The notes below the pieces were generated by a model, which saw nothing but the letters and a program-made list of their open reading frames with translations, had not been told where the DNA came from and made no database searches. A program made the position numbers and the translations under genes. Shown one piece after another: positions 1 through 7,267 of a stretch of DNA of 44,096 nucleotides. The stretch comes from Akkermansiaceae bacterium (GTDB taxonomy: Bacteria; Verrucomicrobiota; Verrucomicrobiia; Verrucomicrobiales; Akkermansiaceae), in NCBI GenBank assembly GCA_903826205.1, contig CAIKDP010000058.1:1-44096 (forward strand). Reading direction: 5' to 3'. The first letter of the stretch is position 1. Every line of letters starts with the position of its first letter.

Positions 1-921
1 GCCTATTCCGGAACCACCCCGGGAATCACCGCCACGGTATACACTTGCGGCTACGGCAACCCCGCGGACTTTCCACTGGCCGTGCGCGGCAACATCGCGC
101 TGATCCAACGCGGGCCCGCAGGCAATGCCTTAACCTTCGCCACCAAACTGGCCAATGCGATGACTGCCGGTGCCAGGGCCGCCATCATCTATAACAATGA
201 CCCCGTAGCCATCACCGCGAATTTGGGCACTCTCGCCAACTGGATTCCAGCCCACATGATTTCCCAGACCGACGGCCAGGCGTTGCTCAGCGTGCTTCCC
301 GCCACCGTCACGCTCAGCAGCACCGCCACGCCCTCCACGATCTACGCCTACGAAAGCGGCACCTCCATGGCCACCCCGTATGTGGCCGCAGCCGTCGCCT
401 TTGCGGCCCTCAATTTCCCGAGTGAAACCGCGGCCCAGCGCGTCGCCCGCATTGTCAACCATGCCACGCCGGTGGGCTATCTGACAGGCAAGGTGCTCAG
501 CGGCGGCCGGCTCAATCTTCTCGGCATCGTCGACACCGATGCCGATGGTCTGCCCGACTGGTGGGAAACCGCCCAGTTGGGCGGGCTTGGTGCCAATCCC
601 GCCGCGGACGCGGATGGCGACGGCTTCACCAATCTCCAGGAATACCTGACGGGCACCCAACCTAACAACCCGTTCAGCAGGCTGGCCATATCCCAAACCC
701 AGATCGTCGCCAACGGCAGCAATCTGGATTTTCTCATCACGTTTCCCACGGCCAGCGGCGTGACCTATCGGGTCGAGTGCAGTGACACGCTCGCGGCGGG
801 CTCGTGGGTTGCGCTGGGCAACGACATCAGCGGCACCGGCAACCCGGTCGCCGTCACCGATGCCAACGCCGTCGCTTTGCATGCGGGACGATTTTACCGG
901 GTGCGGATTGTGGCACCGTGA
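1..921 (+). CDS. secreted subtilisin-like serine protease, C-terminal part (5' end outside window)
   Basis: The frame is open from base 1, so the start, signal peptide and the catalytic Asp and His lie upstream. The fragment (306 aa) begins in a PA (protease-associated) domain, seen as VRGNIALIQRG followed by FATKLANAMTAGARAAIIYN. It then has the subtilase serine motif GTSMATP near fragment residue 120, with the nucleophile Ser. After the peptidase domain comes a DTDADGLPDWW / DADGDGFTNLQEY segment, a calcium-binding thrombospondin-3/EF-hand-like linker. Last is a small beta domain (YRVECSDTLAAGSW) that ends in FYRVRIVAP. This tail resembles the ends of three other secreted proteins in the window. 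The product is most likely an extracellular or surface S8 peptidase. The stop is 18 bases before recO, which has its own Shine-Dalgarno sequence. Confidence 0.88.
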   Translation, partial: AYSGTTPGITATVYTCGYGNPADFPLAVRGNIALIQRGPAGNALTFATKLANAMTAGARAAIIYNNDPVAITANLGTLANWIPAHMISQTDGQALLSVLPATVTLSSTATPSTIYAYESGTSMATPYVAAAVAFAALNFPSETAAQRVARIVNHATPVGYLTGKVLSGGRLNLLGIVDTDADGLPDWWETAQLGGLGANPAADADGDGFTNLQEYLTGTQPNNPFSRLAISQTQIVANGSNLDFLITFPTASGVTYRVECSDTLAAGSWVALGNDISGTGNPVAVTDANAVALHAGRFYRVRIVAP

Positions 922-939
922 GTCTGGCGGAGGAATTGC

Positions 940-1545
940 GTGGAATTTTCCCCAGATCCTGCGGATACTGCCGCAGTGCAAACCACCCTGGCCATTCTTG
1001 TCCGGCTCACCCGCCTGACCGATACCAGCCTCATCGTCCACTGGTTCACCCGCGATCACGGGTTGATCAAGACGGTGGCCAAGGGGGCACGCCGGCCACA
1101 AAGCCTGTTTGCCGGCAAGCTCGACCTGTTTTTCGGCGGTGAGATCGGCTTCGTGCACGCCCGCCGCGGCGAGTTGCACATCCTGCAGGAAGTGGCCATC
1201 AGCGATTGGCGCGACGGCCTGCGCTGCCAGTACAGCGCCACCTTGTTAGCCGCCTACTTTGGCCAACTCCTCGAACTCGCGGTGGAACCCGAACATCCCG
1301 AACCGGAACTCTACGCCCTGTTGCAACGGGCACTCGACCATGTGGCCGCCGCCACCGCCAGCCTGCGCGCGCTGCGCCACTTCGAGGCCGAACTAGCCCG
1401 CTTGCTCGGTGTGGCCCATGATCCGCGCCCGGCCGACCTCTGCCTGCAAGACGCCTTGGGACCCCTCCCCGCGACCCGCCGGGTGCTCATCGAGCAACTT
1501 TCCGCAGCCGATCGTTTTTCCTCGTCAAGGCCTCAAGCGCCCTGA
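940..1545 (+). CDS. recO: DNA repair protein RecO
   Basis: RecO anneals single strands and helps load RecA with RecR in the RecF pathway of recombinational repair. The N-terminal OB fold is recognisable: ILVRLTRLTDTSLIVHWFT, then HGLIKTVAKGARRP and GKLDLFFGGEIGF, the typical RecO order. The helical C-terminal region follows (LELAVEPEHPEPELYALL, HFEAELARLLG). The length of 201 aa is a little short for RecO, and I do not see the zinc-binding cysteines found in some homologues. The start is GTG at 940, chosen because GGCGGAGG (927-934) lies about six bases upstream. The stop is one base before the next gene's ATG, so recO and the TPR gene are probably co-transcribed. Confidence 0.85.
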   Translation: MEFSPDPADTAAVQTTLAILVRLTRLTDTSLIVHWFTRDHGLIKTVAKGARRPQSLFAGKLDLFFGGEIGFVHARRGELHILQEVAISDWRDGLRCQYSATLLAAYFGQLLELAVEPEHPEPELYALLQRALDHVAAATASLRALRHFEAELARLLGVAHDPRPADLCLQDALGPLPATRRVLIEQLSAADRFSSSRPQAP

Positions 1546-1546
1546 T

Positions 1547-2467
1547 ATGACTCTTGCAGACCTCACCCAAATGGACTCGCCCACCGCCACGCTCATCACC
1601 ATCCTTCGCGAACGACTCGAACACCTGCGTGACGCCGGCGACCTTCAGGAAGCACTCCATGCGGCCAGCGCCACCGTGGAAAAAACCCAACAAACCCTCG
1701 GCTCGGATATCGATAGCATCGATGCCTTTGCCACGGCCCTGGAAATCCGCGGCGACATTCTGCGCGAACTCAACAAACCGGAGGCCGCCCGCGAGGACTA
1801 CCGTCAGGCCATCGACCAGCTCGACTCACGCCCGGATCGCCTGGACCAAATCGGTCGCTTGCACGCCGGACTGGGCGCGGCCCACGATGCCCTTGGGGAG
1901 ACCGCGCGCACGGAGGCCCACTGGCGGGAAGCCATCAGCTATTTCGAGCGCCACGAACCGCCCTTGCTGTTGGATGTGGCAGCCCTTTCCAACAATCTTG
2001 GGTTTCTGGCCAAAGCCGCCCAGAACCTCGATGCCGCGGAATCCTACTTCCTCAAGGCCCTGGAAATCCTCCATGCCCAACTCGGTATCGAGCATGAGGA
2101 AACCGCCGCGGTCTCCAACAATCTGGGCGCGCTCTACCTCGCCGCCAAATATTACGAGCAGGCACGCGAAATGCACATGATGGCGCTCGAAACCCGCCGC
2201 AATCTGTTTGGCGAAGAGCATCCGGATACGGCACAGTCCCACAACAACCTCGCCCTGGCCATGCTGGAAACCGGCGATCGCTCATGGGCACGCCGCCACT
2301 TTGAAAAAGCCCTCACCGGCTTTGAAGCCCTCGGTTCGAATTACGCCAATGATCTGGAAGCGGTGGCCTCCAACTATTGCGACTTCCTGCGCGAGGAAGG
2401 CGAAGCCACCCAGGCCGACCGCATCACCGAGCGCGTGCAGGCGGTGCTGGGGTCGAACCGCGGCTAG
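1547..2467 (+). CDS. tetratricopeptide repeat protein (kinesin-light-chain type)
   Basis: A 306-aa soluble protein with no signal peptide. Several TPR units are visible, for example SNNLGFLAKAAQNLDAAESY, SNNLGALYLAAKYYEQAREM and HNNLALAMLETGDRSWARRH. The 42-residue spacing and the NNLG/NNLA starts are typical of kinesin-light-chain-like TPRs, which are protein-binding scaffolds. The partner cannot be told from sequence. The reading frame is open further upstream inside recO, but ATG 1547 follows the recO stop by one base and gives the N-terminus MTLADLTQMDSP; ATG 1571 is an alternative. It converges with ispF, with only five bases between the two stop codons. Confidence 0.8.
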   Translation: MTLADLTQMDSPTATLITILRERLEHLRDAGDLQEALHAASATVEKTQQTLGSDIDSIDAFATALEIRGDILRELNKPEAAREDYRQAIDQLDSRPDRLDQIGRLHAGLGAAHDALGETARTEAHWREAISYFERHEPPLLLDVAALSNNLGFLAKAAQNLDAAESYFLKALEILHAQLGIEHEETAAVSNNLGALYLAAKYYEQAREMHMMALETRRNLFGEEHPDTAQSHNNLALAMLETGDRSWARRHFEKALTGFEALGSNYANDLEAVASNYCDFLREEGEATQADRITERVQAVLGSNRG

Positions 2468-2472
2468 GATTG

Positions 2473-2955
2473 TTAGAACGGGCAATCGCTGAGTTCCACC
2501 TGCGCCACGGCGAGGGCCGCGATGCCTTCCATGCGGCCGATAAAGCCCATGGTTTCGTTAGTGGTGGCCTTGATGCCGACCCGCGCCGGGGCAATTCCCA
2601 AGGCGTGGCCGATGTTCGAGCGCATGGCATCGCGATGAGGCAGGATTTTCGGGGTCTCGGCAATCAGGGTGGCATCCACATTGATGATGCCATAACCACC
2701 CTTCGTGGCGAGTTCGCGACATTTTTCCAGAATCTTCAGCGAGCAGATGTCCTTGCAGGACGGATCACCCGGTGGGAAATAATGCCCGATGTCCGGCTCA
2801 CCCAGCGCGCCAAGCAGCGCGTCCGCAATGGCGTGACACAGCACGTCTGCGTCGGAATGCCCCGCCAGACCGTGGCTGTGCGGAATGGCCACCCCGCCCA
2901 AGACCAATGGCCGGTTTTCCACAAATTGATGCACGTCGTAGCCGATGCCGGTCAT
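2473..2955 (-). CDS. ispF: 2-C-methyl-D-erythritol 2,4-cyclodiphosphate synthase
   Basis: IspF cyclises CDP-methylerythritol 2-phosphate to methylerythritol cyclodiphosphate in the MEP route to isoprenoids. The 160-aa length is standard. The N-terminal signature GYDVHQF supplies metal ligands Asp7 and His9, and the third ligand is His41 in LCHAIADALLG after HSDAD. Later family motifs are DIGHYFPPGDP and the C-terminal KATTNETMGFIGRMEGIAA. The stop codon TAA is itself part of a TCTAACA heptamer (2471-2477). It is the last gene of the minus-strand block and lies 22 bases after the inositol-monophosphatase gene, across a tandem heptad repeat. No clear Shine-Dalgarno sequence is seen. Confidence 0.95.
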   Translation of the reverse strand: MTGIGYDVHQFVENRPLVLGGVAIPHSHGLAGHSDADVLCHAIADALLGALGEPDIGHYFPPGDPSCKDICSLKILEKCRELATKGGYGIINVDATLIAETPKILPHRDAMRSNIGHALGIAPARVGIKATTNETMGFIGRMEGIAALAVAQVELSDCPF

Positions 2956-2960
2956 GGGAT

Positions 2961-2983
2961 AAGTTAGAGGTTAGATGTTAGAG
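2961..2983 (-). repeat. three tandem TCTAACN heptads
   Basis: On the minus strand the short gap before ispF reads TCTAACA, TCTAACC and TCTAACT in direct succession (GTTAG at 2963, 2970 and 2977 on the plus strand, exactly 7 bp apart). The stop codon TAA of the upstream inositol-monophosphatase gene is inside the first unit. The unit is the same heptamer that is scattered singly through the window. Confidence 0.9.
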
Positions 2984-3745
2984 AATTTCCGCAACGGGGA
3001 TTTTGCCGTTGGAGGCGACGATGGACCAGGCATCGGCGTGACCGGGCACGGCGGTTAGATCCACCTTGCCGCCGGCGGTTTCCACCAGCAGTTGACCGGC
3101 GGCAATGTCCCACAGGGAGATGCGGGATTCGATATAAGCGTCCAGGCGACCGCAGGCGATGTAGGCCATGCCAAGCGCGGCGGACCCCATCATGCGCATT
3201 TTGCGGGCTCGCAGCGAGGCCTTGCGGAAGCGTTCGATGCCGGTGTGCAAAGCCGCCTCATCCTTGCCGCAACCGACAAAGAGGATCGACTCGGCAAAGT
3301 CCGCGCGCTGGCTCGTTTGGATAGGCCGGCCATTGAGCCGCGCCGGTTCCCCTTTGGCGACCGTCCAGGTCTCCCCCACCATCGGATCATGGATCACTCC
3401 GACCACGATCTCTCCGGCCACCCGCAGCGCGATGGACACGCAAAAATGCGGGATGCCATAGAAGAAGTTCACCGTGCCATCGATAGGATCGACGATCCAC
3501 TGGCGCGGTGCCGCCTGATTGCCGGCGATGCCCTCCTCACCGTAGAGAGCATCATCGGGCCGCGCACCTAACAAAACAGCGGTGATCAGGTCCTGTGATT
3601 GTTTGTCGAGTGCGAGTTTGATGTCGTGATGGGTTGCTTCATCGACGACGGCCTCGCCGCCAAAGTTATCACGCAAGAGTTTTCCCGCGGCGAGCGCGGC
3701 GTGGGTAGCAAGTTCAAGGTCGGTCATGGGAGAGTCATTGGTCAT
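2978..3745 (-). CDS. inositol monophosphatase family protein (SuhB-like)
   Basis: A member of the Mg-dependent, Li-sensitive phosphatase fold that hydrolyses inositol phosphates or related sugar or nucleotide phosphates. The metal-binding motifs are intact: GEEG (residues 69-72), WIVDPIDGTVNF (83-94) and WDIAAGQLLVETAGG near the C-terminus. The length of 255 aa is normal. Exact substrate cannot be told; SuhB, CysQ-like and histidinol-phosphatase-like members share these motifs. The longest start is ATG 3745, but its first six residues (MTNDSP) are encoded by GGTCATN repeat units. ATG 3727 (MTDLELATHAALAAG) matches the usual family start better, so the true start may be there. It lies just after coaB in the same direction. 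Confidence 0.88.
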   Translation of the reverse strand: MTNDSPMTDLELATHAALAAGKLLRDNFGGEAVVDEATHHDIKLALDKQSQDLITAVLLGARPDDALYGEEGIAGNQAAPRQWIVDPIDGTVNFFYGIPHFCVSIALRVAGEIVVGVIHDPMVGETWTVAKGEPARLNGRPIQTSQRADFAESILFVGCGKDEAALHTGIERFRKASLRARKMRMMGSAALGMAYIACGRLDAYIESRISLWDIAAGQLLVETAGGKVDLTAVPGHADAWSIVASNGKIPVAEIL

Positions 3746-3812
3746 GGGTCATGGGTCATTGGGGAAGATGAATAAGTGCCAGCTCTTGGTCTTTACTAAT
3801 GACCGATGACTG
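3722..3812. repeat. GGTCATN heptad repeats forming an inverted repeat
   Basis: The plus strand has a run of GGTCATN-type heptads at 3722-3760 (GGTCATG, AGTCATT, GGTCATG, GGTCATG, GGTCATT, with a short interruption). The opposite orientation follows at 3798-3812 (AATGACC, GATGACT, G). TCATGGGTCATT (3749-3760) pairs with AATGACCGATGA (3798-3809) with one mismatch, around a 37-base loop. The left arm covers the start of the inositol-monophosphatase gene. The right arm codes for the last residues of CoaB (GHQSSVISKDQ region). Short tandem heptads of this type are known from cyanobacteria (STRR). Confidence 0.75.
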
Positions 3813-4448
3813 ATGCCCCTTATGCAACTCGACAATGGCGGTGACAAGGTGATGGGCGAGGGCGTGTTTGGAGTTGGCGGGCAGAGCCTCGTGGTGGTCG
3901 GGATAAACGAGGAGAACTTCGTTACGGTCGGAATCAAATCCGAATGCGGGTTTTGAAACGTCGTTGGCTATGATCAGATTGCAGCCCTTGCGGGTGAGTT
4001 TGTCGCGGGCATTGGCTTCCAGATTCTCGGTTTCCGCGGCAAAGCCAACCAGCGTGCCGGCAAACCCAAACTCCAACCGGGCGGCACCCAGGATATCCGG
4101 CGTGCGGACCAGTTCGAGCGTCAATGTCGCGCCGGATTTCTTGATTTTGTGAGCGGCCACGTGGGCCGGTGTGTAGTCGGCCACGGCGGCGGCGAAAACG
4201 GCGATGTCGACTCCGCCAATGCTGTTAGCCACGGCGGCGTGCATCTCGGCGGCGGTTTCGATAGGAATGAAGTCCACGTGATCCGGCACATCCAACGTCG
4301 TGGGCCCGGAGATGAGCAACACCGAGTGACCCGCGTGGATGAAGGCATGGGCCATGGCATAGCCCATCTTGCCCGACGAACGATTCGTCAGATAGCGGAC
4401 CGGGTCAAGCGGTTCGCGGGTGGGGCCGGCGGTGATGAGGACATGCAC
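3756..4448 (-). CDS. coaB: phosphopantothenate--cysteine ligase (CoaB domain only)
   Basis: CoaB joins cysteine to 4'-phosphopantothenate with a nucleotide cofactor, the second step from pantothenate towards coenzyme A. Family motifs are clear: LITAGPTREPLDPVRYLTN, SSGKMGYAMA, AAVADYTP with KIKK, VGFAAETEN and LIIANDVSK. Most bacteria fuse this to the CoaC decarboxylase; here only the ligase half is present (230 aa), and no CoaC domain is found in the window. The start is GTG 4448 (VHVLITAGP), 16 bases after the rnc stop; the open frame runs further into rnc but has no better start. The last 20 or so residues come from a short inverted heptad repeat and look like a replaced or extended tail. 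Confidence 0.88.
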   Translation of the reverse strand: MHVLITAGPTREPLDPVRYLTNRSSGKMGYAMAHAFIHAGHSVLLISGPTTLDVPDHVDFIPIETAAEMHAAVANSIGGVDIAVFAAAVADYTPAHVAAHKIKKSGATLTLELVRTPDILGAARLEFGFAGTLVGFAAETENLEANARDKLTRKGCNLIIANDVSKPAFGFDSDRNEVLLVYPDHHEALPANSKHALAHHLVTAIVELHKGHQSSVISKDQELALIHLPQ

Positions 4449-4464
4449 CCGGCCAGTGTGCGGG

Positions 4465-5190
4465 TCAATCGGCCACTGGCAAGTGACAAGTGCCGGGATT
4501 TTGCGCCGGCTTCTCCCACACGCGGGCCCGCAAGGCTTCAGCGGCCGATCTGGCTTCGGCGTCTTTTTTGCTTCTGCCCTTGCCGGTGGCCAGGACCTGA
4601 TGGCGCCAGGACACTTCGGCGAGAAAGACGCGGCGGTGATCCGGACCGCTCTCGCCAAGGATCCGGTAGGACGGGGCTTGCGGGTGCAATGCCTGCAGGC
4701 ACTCCTGGAGTTCACCTTTCGGGTTGCGTTCCTCCGGACTGGCGGCCATCCCGCCGATTTCCGACTCAAACAAGCGCAGCACCAACTCCCGCGCCGGTGC
4801 AGGCCCGGCATCGAGATACACGGCCCCGATCAAGGACTCAAAAGCATCGGCCAGTGTCGACGGTCGGCGGCGACCGCCGGATGCCTCCTCCCCTTTTCCC
4901 AGCAGTACATAAGTGCCCAGATCAATGGCCATGGCAAACCGTGCCAGTGCCCGCCGTGAAACCACCCGCGCCCGCAATTTGGTGAGTCGTCCTTCAGTGA
5001 AATCCGGAAACATCCGGTACAATTGCTCGGTCACGATCAATTGCAGCACCGCATCGCCGAGAAACTCCAGACGCTGGTTGTCGAAGTGCGGGCTCGCCGA
5101 TTCGTAGGCCAGACTGGGATGAGTCAATGCCTCTGCGAGGAGCAGGGAATTGCGGAATTTGTAATGGATCCGGGTCTCGAGTGTCTGCAT
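4465..5190 (-). CDS. rnc: ribonuclease III
   Basis: RNase III cleaves double-stranded RNA, including the rRNA precursor, in the cytoplasm. The signature NQRLEFLGDAVL lies near residue 40, with the second acidic cluster in STLADAFESLIGAVYLDAG. A C-terminal double-stranded-RNA-binding domain follows: NPKGELQECLQAL, then PSYRILGESGP, and GRSKKDAEARSAAEAL. The length of 241 aa is typical. The start ATG 5190 (MQTLETRIHYKF) is chosen because the longer open frame runs into tRNA-His; no strong Shine-Dalgarno sequence is visible next to it. It lies 62 bases after tRNA-His and 16 bases before coaB, so the tRNA, rnc, coaB and the two downstream genes could share a transcript. Confidence 0.93.
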   Translation of the reverse strand: MQTLETRIHYKFRNSLLLAEALTHPSLAYESASPHFDNQRLEFLGDAVLQLIVTEQLYRMFPDFTEGRLTKLRARVVSRRALARFAMAIDLGTYVLLGKGEEASGGRRRPSTLADAFESLIGAVYLDAGPAPARELVLRLFESEIGGMAASPEERNPKGELQECLQALHPQAPSYRILGESGPDHRRVFLAEVSWRHQVLATGKGRSKKDAEARSAAEALRARVWEKPAQNPGTCHLPVAD

Positions 5191-5252
5191 CGGGGCGGGC
5201 GCTTGATTGCCTTCTCCCTCGTCCGAATCCCTGCGGATTCCAATGAGAAAGA

Positions 5253-5328
5253 TGGGGTGGACGACGGGATTCGAACCCGCGACATCCGGAATCACAATCC
5301 GGGGCTCTACCGCTGAGCTACGACCACC
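5253..5328 (-). tRNA. tRNA-His (anticodon GTG)
   Basis: The minus strand folds as a full cloverleaf of 76 nt. It has the extra G at position -1 typical of tRNA-His, D arm GCTC/GAGC, anticodon stem CCGGA/TCCGG around loop TTGTGAT (anticodon GTG), T arm GCGGG/CCCGT with loop TTCGAAT, discriminator C and an encoded CCA. The acceptor stem GTGGTCG/CGTCCAC has one U-U mismatch at positions 5 and 68; all other pairs are Watson-Crick. Confidence 0.96.
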
Positions 5329-5346
5329 ATTTCAGGGGGGACGCGC

Positions 5347-5374
5347 AAGCTAAGGGATCCGCGCCCGCTTGCAA
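5347..5374 (-). promoter_or_regulatory. possible sigma-70-type promoter for tRNA-His
   Basis: Minus strand: TTGCAA (-35 like, 5374-5369), a 16-base spacer, then TAGCTT (-10 like, 5352-5347). This would start RNA about ten bases before the tRNA. It is the only such pair in the short gap between engB and the tRNA, but both boxes are only partial matches. Confidence 0.4.
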
Positions 5375-5378
5375 AGCG

Positions 5379-5399
5379 AAAAATTCCTTAAATGAGGAA
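5379..5399 (-). terminator. weak Rho-independent terminator after engB
   Basis: Minus strand: TTCCT, a six-base loop (CATTTA), AGGAA, then TTTTT. It begins about nine bases after the engB stop. The stem is short and AT-rich, so termination strength is doubtful. Confidence 0.4.
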
Positions 5400-5407
5400 G
5401 AAAGTTA

Positions 5408-6001
5408 TCACGGGAGCAAGACCCGTTCGATGGTCTTGAGAATGGCGATGCGTCCGCTGCCGGATTTCGACGATGACACAATCACCTCCGGCGCTTCCGT
5501 GCGCCATTGGCAGACTTGTTGTTGGAACAAGTCGATGTTCGTCTGCACCTTGGCGGCGGCCAGCTTGTCCGCCTTGGTGAACACCAACACAAAGGCCACC
5601 CCGCAGCTTTCCAACCACTGGACAAAGTCCAAGTCAATGCGCTGGGGGGGCAAGCGCGAGTCAATCAGCACAAACACACACGCCAAATTCTCCCGTTGCT
5701 CGAGATACCCCTTGATCAGCAAACTGAAATCAAACTTCTGGTGCTTCGTCACCTTCGCATAGCCATAGCCCGGCAAGTCCACCAAGCTCCACGCCTCGTT
5801 CATGACAAAGAAGTTGATCAATTGGGTCTTGCCCGGCTCCGCGGACACTTTGGCCAGGCTCGCCTTGCCGGCGAGCATGTTGATCATCGACGACTTGCCC
5901 ACATTGGAGCGGCCGACAAACGCGAACTCCCGCCAGGCCCATGCCGGACAGGCCCGGATATCCGCCGCACTGAGGTGAAATTTGGCCGATTTGATTTTCA
6001 T
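5408..6001 (-). CDS. engB: ribosome biogenesis GTP-binding protein YsxC/EngB
   Basis: A TRAFAC-class GTPase needed for assembly of the large ribosomal subunit. Nucleotide-binding motifs are intact: G1 GRSNVGKSS (residues 30-38), G2 region PGKTQLINFF, G3 DLPGYGYAKV, G4 TKADK and a G5-like SSSK. The length is 197 aa. ATG 6001 (MKIKSAKFHLSAADI) is preferred to ATG 6019, since MKIKSA is the usual family N-terminus. It is transcribed divergently from the RelE-like gene at 6160. The 158-base gap between them has AT-rich patches where promoters could lie, but none is clear. Confidence 0.93.
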   Translation of the reverse strand: MKIKSAKFHLSAADIRACPAWAWREFAFVGRSNVGKSSMINMLAGKASLAKVSAEPGKTQLINFFVMNEAWSLVDLPGYGYAKVTKHQKFDFSLLIKGYLEQRENLACVFVLIDSRLPPQRIDLDFVQWLESCGVAFVLVFTKADKLAAAKVQTNIDLFQQQVCQWRTEAPEVIVSSSKSGSGRIAILKTIERVLLP

Positions 6002-6159
6002 GAGTTCACAAAAGGCCACCGCTTGGGCTCTCCACCAAACAACTGGAAACCCACAGGAATTCCAACTGGAAAATGCAAATCGTCGGAATTCGCTCCCAGT
6101 CGGCGGGAATTTTTGGTTTTCGGCTTTGCAGAAAGGCCACTCCTTTGTAGAGTTGGCCG

Positions 6160-6522
6160 GTGTTCCAAATCGTATTCAATGAAATCAGTGCCGCGGAAAT
6201 TTCCCGCTTGGACACGCTCGAGCAACTCGATTTGCTCGATTCCTTCAGGGTTTCCGAGACGGATCTGGATAATCTGGATGGCGAACGCTTTGGCAAAATC
6301 GTGCGCGACGGCAAGGTGCTGTATCGCTTCAGGGCCAAGGATTACCGGTTTTACTTTGAGGTGAAGGAAAGCTCGGTGGTCGTCCACCGCCTGCTGCACC
6401 GCGGCACGTTCTCGGATTTTCTATTCCGCTCGAAAATGCCCATGGCGGAAGACGAGGCACTGGCCGAATCCAAACACTTCTGGAAACTCATCGATGAGGG
6501 CCGCAATGCCCGGCGCCTGTGA
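6160..6522 (+). CDS. small RelE/ParE-like protein
   Basis: A 120-aa protein. The middle (GKVLYRFRAKDYRFYFEVKESSVVVHRLLHRGTF) has the alternating strand pattern and basic/aromatic residues seen in RelE-superfamily toxins and in proteins annotated as cytotoxic translational repressors. The first half (ISRLDTLEQLDLLDSF, then DLDNLDGERFG) looks helical, as in that fold. I cannot identify catalytic residues with certainty. GTG 6160 is the start used here (MFQIVFNEISAAE), with no strong Shine-Dalgarno sequence. No antitoxin-like gene precedes or follows it. It could be an orphan toxin homologue or a housekeeping relative. The next gene starts 46 bases downstream. Confidence 0.55.
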   Translation: MFQIVFNEISAAEISRLDTLEQLDLLDSFRVSETDLDNLDGERFGKIVRDGKVLYRFRAKDYRFYFEVKESSVVVHRLLHRGTFSDFLFRSKMPMAEDEALAESKHFWKLIDEGRNARRL

Positions 6523-6568
6523 TGACCGACAAACCCGCACCCCTTACCAACCTGTATTCATACTTCTG

Positions 6569-7264
6569 ATGAAATGGCTTATCTATCTGATTCTTGCGGG
6601 CGTCGTGGCTGGCAGTTTTTTGTACTACAAACACGCGACTGACGAGCAAGCCAGGATCAGACAAGAGATCGCGGAACTCCAGCTCATCGACGACCGCGAC
6701 GATGACACCGTGCAACAGATCGCCAAGTTGAAGAACGAAGCAGAGAGCAGGGCCTCAGGCCGGACTCTGGGCGGGATTCTGCTGACCTTCATGGGGGCCG
6801 GTCTGGTGGGTATTGTGTTTGTGACGCGCGTGCTGCCATCGATCGCCCACTACTTTGCCCACGCGGTGTATGACAGCGGGGAGTTGCTGGAGAAAGATGT
6901 GATGCACGATGCCCGCTCGCTGGTGGCCCAAGGGAATTATGAGCAGGCCATCGAGGCGTTCAAGACGGCCGCCACCAACGACCCGCTCAACCGCTTGCCG
7001 TGGGTGGAAATCGCCCGCATCCAACGCAGCAATCTGCAAGACCCGGAGGCCGCCATCCTCACCCTCCGCACCGCACTGGAAGGCCAGGAATGGCAGGTCA
7101 GTGACGCGGCCTACCTGCTCTTCCGCTTGGCCGAGCTTTATGATGACGACCGCCAGGACCGGACCAGCGCAGCCGCCATCATGCAGCAAGTGATCGATGA
7201 GTTCCCGGAAACCCGGCATTCGGCCAACGCCCGCCATCGACTTCACGAATGGGGACTTGCTTGA
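6569..7264 (+). CDS. membrane-anchored tetratricopeptide protein
   Basis: A 231-aa protein starting at ATG 6569 (MKWLIYLILAGVVAGSFLYY); the frame is open upstream but the hydrophobic N-terminus marks the likely start. It has one membrane helix at residues 3-20, a charged, possibly coiled segment (ARIRQEIAELQLIDDRDDDT), and a second membrane helix near residues 70-90 (GGILLTFMGAGLVGIVFVT). A cytoplasmic or periplasmic TPR region follows (YEQAIEAFKTAATNDPLNRL, EAAILTLRTAL, SAAAIMQQVIDEFPETRHSA). The last TPR with EFPETRHS resembles BamD/YbgF-type repeats. The function is unknown. It ends three bases before comEC, so the two are likely co-expressed. Confidence 0.7.
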   Translation: MKWLIYLILAGVVAGSFLYYKHATDEQARIRQEIAELQLIDDRDDDTVQQIAKLKNEAESRASGRTLGGILLTFMGAGLVGIVFVTRVLPSIAHYFAHAVYDSGELLEKDVMHDARSLVAQGNYEQAIEAFKTAATNDPLNRLPWVEIARIQRSNLQDPEAAILTLRTALEGQEWQVSDAAYLLFRLAELYDDDRQDRTSAAAIMQQVIDEFPETRHSANARHRLHEWGLA

Positions 7265-7267
7265 AAC

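Noticed and set aside
130-1179. Long minus-strand frame (349 codons) opposite the protease and recO
   Set aside because: It overlaps two genes with clear family motifs, crosses a gene boundary and has a composition typical of antisense shadows in GC-rich DNA.
2961-3812. CRISPR-like array
   Set aside because: Units are only 7 bp and adjoin directly, without spacers; no cas gene is present.
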